From NCBI GenBank assembly GCA_030762175.1, contig CM060846.1, positions 307,926,512-307,990,511 on the forward strand: DNA of 64,000 bases. The letters are read 5' to 3'. The DNA comes from Metallyticus violacea. Taxonomy: Eukaryota > Arthropoda > Insecta > Mantodea > Metallyticidae. The position numbers and the translations under genes were made by a program. This document shows, piece by piece, positions 59,100-64,000 of this stretch (the stretch's first letter is position 1; each line of letters starts with the position of its first letter). The notes under the pieces were generated by a model that had not been told where the DNA came from, made no database searches, and saw only the letters and a program-made list of their open reading frames with translations.

Positions 59100-60480
59100 G
59101 CACTGTGTCAAGCTGCGTTAGGAAAGAGCTTAAGAGCTTAACTGCTGCATATGCTGCCGGTAACTTCCAACCGAAACTCTGCGGGTACATGTTAAACAGT
59201 ATAAATTACACAATTATGGTTATACCTTAGTGAACCCCCTCTCATTTTGTTTTAAAGCTTCTACTAGCCTTTGGCACTAGATCTTAGTTAAAGATGCGTG
59301 CGCGCGCGCGCGCGCGTGGGGGGGGGGGGGCCCTTTTTGCATCTTTGTACCTACAAAACATGAATGTTGGAATTAAACGGAAACTGAGGAGCGGATCATT
59401 TGGCAAACTTGTATGTCTTGTAAACGAAAATGATTGTTCCTTGCACAATTAATAGCAAAGCCAGCAAAACAAGGCGGCAGGAAGTTTAGTATGTGTCTTC
59501 CTGCAAGCTGAGCCAGGAAGAGATATGACTTTACAGCTCCACGGTACGGATCGACCAACGGTAATATATTGAGAACGTGTGAACTGTTCTTCCTGTGGCT
59601 GGTTGCTTGCAGATTTGGCGGAAGGATGTATCCTGCTTCAGGAAATATATTCTGAAGCAAATGCATGAACTGTCTCATAGATTCAAATTGTGTGGCGACG
59701 AACTTGGAGATAAAAACAGTCTGCCTGCCTTTCCATGTGTGCGCTCGTATTTTCTACCACGCTTGTTTCGAAAGGTTTACAGGTTAAAAGGATAGTACAG
59801 AATAGCATAGTCGTTTTCCTGTTATCAGTGTCGAATGATGCACATTTTATTACACTCGGCCCATAGGCTTGCTTTCATCTGTAAGAACTGTGCAACCAGA
59901 TTTATTTTGATTGCACTGCAGATGTACTATAGGAACTATTCTTTCTGTTTTCAGTATACTTTTCTAACCTTATTGATTAATTGAACTTTTATTTTAACAG
60001 CCGTGAGGCCACTAACTGCTTGCAAAATACCCACCAGGAATATAAATTCAATTCTTGTGTAATGCTTGTTTTATTGTTAAACATAAAATAAAGCGGATTA
60101 AGCTAGGGGTGTCCAGCGTAACCAGAAGTGTGGCAGCAGGTTGTAAAGTGGCAGTGGATTTCAACGAAGGAACGGAAATGTCTCTAGGTTCTAGAATAAA
60201 TGGTTTGCTTTTTACAAATATGTGCTAATTATTTTCTTTACAGTCCTCGTATTTAAAATAAAATATTTTTACTGCAATCATAAGTATTTATTTTGCTTAT
60301 TGCTTTACTTCAGCATGTGTAGCATGGTTATTTCGTAACATTTAGATACTTTAGCAAATGTTAAAATGTAGAATAATAAGTGATAACTAATTCGAAAATA
60401 CTGTCAGTTATATATTACAAATTGTATTAATTCATTATTGGTGCCACCGTTCATGAAAGAAGTGGATCTCAAATAATTTA
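59100..60480. other. Unclassified sequence with a CG/G microsatellite
   Basis: (GC)n followed by a 13-base G run lies at 59298-59330. Overlapping open frames on both strands at about 59373-59795 have no recognised family and are not called. Otherwise nothing. Confidence 0.5.
59298..59330. repeat. (CG)n run joined to G13
   Basis: gtg, then eight CG units (59301-59316), a T, and thirteen G (59318-59330). An alternating CG tract can form Z-DNA, and the G run could be error-prone in sequencing. Confidence 0.9.
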
Positions 60481-60484
60481 TATA

Positions 60485-61060
60485 TTGTGCTCGCTGTCTC
60501 CAACTTCTCATCCGCATCTTGAAGCCATCTGAGTGTAGACCTTGCTCTTCTTCTCGCTCCCTCTGGATATCCAGAATGCCCTTTTAGATAATGTCTTTTC
60601 TGGCCTATGCTCTAAGCGTCTCAGCTAACTCAGTGAAGATATATTTGGTTCTTCGAACAATTCTCTATTACTTCTACATTAAATCTGTCCATTTTGGAAA
60701 CATATCCACATGTCCTCCTCAGAACCTTTCTTTTGCAGATCGCTAATATATTTGAACTTTTAGCACTTAAGCCTCACTGGCATAGGTTACTACAGGTTTC
60801 ATTATAGTTTTAAGAATGCATTTTGTTCCCTATTTCAGTGCTTTCTCAAATTCATATTCACATTTGTTGCCTGTCATATTTCAGTCTTTTATTTCTAATG
60901 TTATATAATTACTGTCGGTTATCATTGTTCCCAAATATTGAAACCGTTACAGCTTTAAAAATCGTATTGAAAGAATTGAAGATTTTGTATCAGTTCTATT
61001 GTTCTAGAAGATTTCGAATACTTGGATTTTTATTCGTTTATCTCTAATTCATTTGTACAA
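60485..61060 (-). pseudogene. LINE C-terminal relic
   Basis: Minus-strand frames with many stops match the end of a non-LTR retrotransposon ORF2 after the reverse transcriptase core. A worn FKYLG-like piece (SIFGNNDN) lies near 60920-60960 and IRNKRLKYD near 60880. AKSSNILAI, then KRKVLRRTCGYVSKMDRFNV, lies near 60650-60770, and GARRRARSTLRWLQDADEKLE near 60500-60560. This RRL-x-GH to RRRGRP-x-x-RW layout is common to several LINE clades, so the clade is not assigned. It is a different fragment from the LINE at 29.4-30.3 kb. Confidence 0.7.
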
Positions 61061-61491
61061 ACATCAGAGTACATTATTAAAACAGTATAGGTGCTGCCTG
61101 GTTTGCATCATTCAGACCTCTTTTCTTTATCTGCATTTTGGAAGCGGTTCAGGTGAGTTCATTTCGGAGGCAAATTCAGTTAAATAGAAACAAAATCCTG
61201 TCCAATATTGTACGAAACTGTATAGTTAACAAAATGTTCATATAATATTATACGTCGCTCAGTGATAGCACTTCCAAATAAGTGACGAAAAGCTAATTGT
61301 ATCTAAGTGCAATTTAGGTTGATCAAGAATCATAAGCATGCGATTCTAAATATTATTGGAATTGTCCGCCGAATTAGCTATATTATAAACTTTGGTTTTT
61401 TTAGCCTAGGACCTTTGTTAATTACTGAAAAAATATAGATTCAGTGGCCTGTTCCTCTGTACCTTATTTTTGAGAACGCAGCATTCGCTTA

Positions 61492-61788
61492 TTATGTTTT
61501 TTGTTTATTTAAGAATGCTCTTAAACTTTTCAGGTCATCAGCATCCCATTCAATTCACGGCATGAAACGGTCTACAAAGTTTGCACAGGCCTCTTTTTTC
61601 AGGCTTGAGGTTCTTTATCGTGCCGTAAATGTACGGCACGGGATCCACGGCTTTACTTCCCTTCCGAAAGAAGCCATACTTCGCATTTTTACGCCCGGAA
61701 AAAAAAATCCATCGGTCTTGGCCAGGACCGAACCCGCGATCTTGGGTTTAGGAGGCAAGTATGATAGCTACTACACCATCAGGACCGA
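61492..61788 (-). mobile_element. SINE-B copy, imperfect 13-bp target duplication
   Basis: On the minus strand the head reads ggtcctgatggtgtagtagc and the B-box is degraded. The body keeps ggatttttttttccgggcg, gtaaagccgtggatcccgtg, acgataaagaacctcaagcc and the tail end aagagcattcttaaat. The flanks cagcattcgctta (61479-61491) and cagcattttctta (61789-61801) match at 11 of 13 positions. It is more diverged than the copy 1.2 kb downstream. Confidence 0.88.
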
Positions 61789-61804
61789 CAGCATTTTCTT
61801 AAGC

Positions 61805-62240
61805 CTATGAAACTTTGGGATTAAGGAAGTGTTAAAATAGGAATTAAAATATAAGCTTTTAATTCGCATGATTTTAGTAAAATTTTAGGCCTCATAATAT
61901 AAGATAATTCTTATTTGTTATAATGTCTATACATTAAGTTTTTAAAGTGTGTTTTAAAAATGTGTAGAATTCAAGACAAGATTAGGTTCCATGAAAGTGA
62001 AACTAGGTGCAAACTAGTGCATAGGTAATTTAGACAACACATGCGGCAAAATCAGTTTCATTGAGCGTTACAATTAACGACAAGATAGAGAGCAGCACAC
62101 ACTTCCAAGGTTTTGAACAATACGTGAACAGATTCACGTTTCATATGTTGGGTTAATACAAACCGTAGTGCATTCTCTCGCGATTTCTTCGTGCACTGCT
62201 CTGTGATTTCACACATTAAGATTAATATAGCGTAGAAGAG
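61805..62240. other. AT-rich sequence, no gene seen
   Basis: Spacer between two SINE-B insertions. Nothing recognisable. Confidence 0.5.
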
Positions 62241-62241
62241 C

Positions 62242-62345
62242 CAGCGGTTCTCAAACTGTGCTTGCCCGCGGACTCCCTTTGAAGATCTGTGGCTCTCATG
62301 GAATCTTAAAGGTTAAATAGAAATTTAAAACACTAAGCTTTCCTC
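62242..62345 (+). mobile_element. hAT terminal fragment
   Basis: cagcggttctcaaactgtg at 62242, followed by ccgcggactccc, closely resembles the widespread hAT (Charlie/Tip100-type) terminus that begins CAG-x-GGTTCTCAAA. The opposite end was not found nearby, so this is a lone end or a truncated copy. Confidence 0.55.
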
Positions 62346-62666
62346 CCTGTATACTTCTTAACCCGTTGTTGTTCGACATGTGAGCGCTGCAATCACGTTT
62401 ACTTTCAAAATCGGTTAACTGTTTACTATGGAAACCAACTGGTACATTCTTTCAATGCTTAATTATAGCATAAATGAATGTATGATATAGAGTGTTCAAG
62501 AATTTCAGTATCGATGGACAGAAGAAGAATTAATATGTGGATCGTTCACGTTAATGTTGTCTCGTCCTTATTATTCTCTATGCAGTTCAGAGGTAAGATT
62601 TCGTATTGTCGACACACAATATCGACTCACTGTCGTGTTATTTTTCTGCAGTTCTTGGATAAAGAT

Positions 62667-62678
62667 TTCATATCACGA
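62667..62678. repeat. Target-site duplication, left copy
   Basis: ttcatatcacga, repeated exactly at 62968-62979. It brackets the SINE-B insertion. Confidence 0.9.
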
Positions 62679-62967
62679 TTCGTTTTATTTAAGGACGCTC
62701 TTTAACATCACAGGTCATTAGCGTCCTATTCAATTCCGGGCGTGAAAAGACCGAAAAATTTTGCTCAGAGGCCACTTCTTTCAGGCTTGAGGTTCTTTAT
62801 CGTGCCGTAAATGTACGATACGGGACCCACGGCTCTACTTCCCTTCCGAAGGAAGCCATACTTAGGATTTTTACGTCCGAAAAAATCCATCGATCCTGGC
62901 CGGGTTTGAACCCGCGGCCTTGGGTTTAGCAGGCAAGTATGGTAACCACTACACCACCAGGACCGAC
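62679..62967 (-). mobile_element. SINE-B copy with perfect 12-bp target duplication
   Basis: On the minus strand the head reads gtcggtcctggtggtgtag and the B-box region gggttcaaacccggcc. The body has ggattttttcggacgtaaaa, acttcctttcggaaggg-type inverted words and acgataaagaacctcaagcc, and it ends near aagagcgtccttaaataaaa. The exact flanks ttcatatcacga (62667-62678 and 62968-62979) set the borders. It is in the same orientation as the copy at 61.5 kb, but the different flanking repeats show independent insertion. Confidence 0.93.
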
Positions 62968-62979
62968 TTCATATCACGA

Positions 62980-64000
62980 GATGGAATGACAGGAGCAGAA
63001 AACACTGACACGAGGAGGTTGGGACTGAGTCTTTTGAATTGAATTTTTTGAAGAATAGTTGCATCTAATCAGGAGGAAAACACTGAAAATCCTACATACA
63101 GTGAACAGGATACAGACTCTGAGGTCTTTGCAAATGATTAGACGCTTTGTTGCAAATTTCGGTAAAGTACTCTAGGGAAACTGATGCACTTGATACATAA
63201 AGTTATAGGCTGTTTTAAAAGAAGTAGTAACAAAATATTTCCCCAAAGCGACAACTTTCAAAATCTGTCGAAGTAATTGTTAAATAACGATAGCTAAATG
63301 CTAAGATGTTGCAGTGCTGCCAGCGGGGTTACATGTCGATCAACGCCATGTTAAATTTGTTCATCACTGATTTACAAAATTTAAAAACATAAACAAATAA
63401 ATGCAATTTTTCACTCTTTCACATTTCATTGTAGCGTATCCTTACAAAATATGAATCATGTTCAAATTTATAGAAATGCATAAAACATTAATATTAATAA
63501 CTAACATTATGTGAAAACAAGTATCCTTAATTTTAATTCCTAAATGAGAGAGATGGTTATCTCAACTACAAGCCCAATACATTGGTTTGCTTGTATTCTG
63601 AGTTCTGATTCTACTTTTCCCAAAATCTTTCTGGACTTTTTTTTCCAGAAGAATGAGTGCACAGTTTTTACACACCTAAGTTGTCCCCCCCCCTCTTAGC
63701 AATGAACAAACATCTCAGTCTCTCTTTCCCTTATTTCTATAATACTAATTAAGATGCACACGAATTCCCCATGCTTCTGGTTTCAGTTTTTATACTGTAT
63801 AAATTTAGCATTTCCCTTTGAAAGTAACATACGTTTGTTTTAAGTGTTAAATGTGTTAACCATAAACATAAACCCCTTCCAACTGAGAAAGCACCACCTT
63901 GCATTCAAAGCTTGAGGTGTGTTGTATTACCTAGAACTTATTATGGGAGTTCCATAGGTTACGTAAGAGCTAACTAACGCCTCTGAACGTCCCACACTCC
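62980..64000. other. AT-rich sequence, no gene seen
   Basis: Nothing recognisable. A C run lies at about 63685-63693. Confidence 0.5.

Noticed and set aside
59298..59330. A regulatory CpG island
   Set aside because: It is only a short (CG)n and G-run simple repeat with AT-rich surroundings.
59373..59795. Overlapping open frames on both strands
   Set aside because: No homology was recognised in either, and mutual overlap makes chance more likely.
1..64000. CRISPR array, prophage or operon-like gene clusters
   Set aside because: There are no spaced direct repeats of the right kind and no tightly packed genes. The window is eukaryotic and transposon-rich.

Overview
This window is eukaryotic, AT-rich and very poor in genes. 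It reads as an intergenic or deep intronic part of a large, transposon-laden arthropod genome. An insect is the best guess, because most of the decayed transposases (mariner, IS630/Tc1-like DDE relics, Harbinger, hAT) and the two tRNA-headed SINE families resemble insect types. A hemimetabolous insect with a big genome, such as a cockroach, termite, orthopteran or stick insect, is my inference and is not proven by the sequence. There are no bacterial operons, rRNA genes or CRISPR arrays, and no complete protein-coding gene could be supported. The many short open frames behave like chance frames in AT-rich DNA.

Layout. 0.6-4.1 kb: three DNA transposons side by side (hAT-like, a minus-strand mariner, and a TIR-bounded Tc1/mariner-like element). 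5.1-5.4 kb: an LTR-like remnant. 8.1-10.4 kb: two SINE-A copies and a transposase relic. 11.9-12.7 kb: an LTR with a recognisable core promoter and a duplicated primer-binding site. 13.9 kb: a perfect 25-bp hairpin. 14.6-14.8 kb: a promoter-like motif cluster. 17.4 kb: SINE-A with a perfect target-site duplication. 18.6-19.5 kb: an LTR-like segment with a minisatellite. 24.6-25.5 kb: a short TIR element holding only the transposase C-terminus. 28.4 and 57.1 kb: tRNA-headed retroposons. 29.4-30.3 kb: an RTE-like LINE relic. 31.8 and 32.7 kb: one SINE-B and one SINE-A. 35.2-36.4 kb: the best preserved mariner (DD34D). 39.0-40.3 kb: LTR remnants. 41.1-42.4 kb: a Harbinger relic. 45.8 kb: SINE-A. 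47.6-48.3 kb: two relics of one transposase family facing opposite ways. 49.3-51.2 kb: a LINE RNase H fragment and another mariner with TIRs. 52.5-53.7 kb: a tandem repeat and a Tc1-like relic. 55.1-56.6 kb: a DDE transposase relic with a microsatellite inside its coding tail. 60.5-63.0 kb: a LINE fragment, a hAT end and two SINE-B copies.

The main candidate for host coding sequence is a 311-base open segment on the minus strand at 54036-54346. It has no ATG, starts at a plausible splice acceptor and runs 102 codons to a stop, like a terminal exon of an unrecognised protein. Two weaker exon-like segments lie at 34273-34381 and 58931-59095. I saw no new multi-gene system. The most notable pattern is the range of Tc1/mariner-type lineages decaying in one 64-kb stretch.
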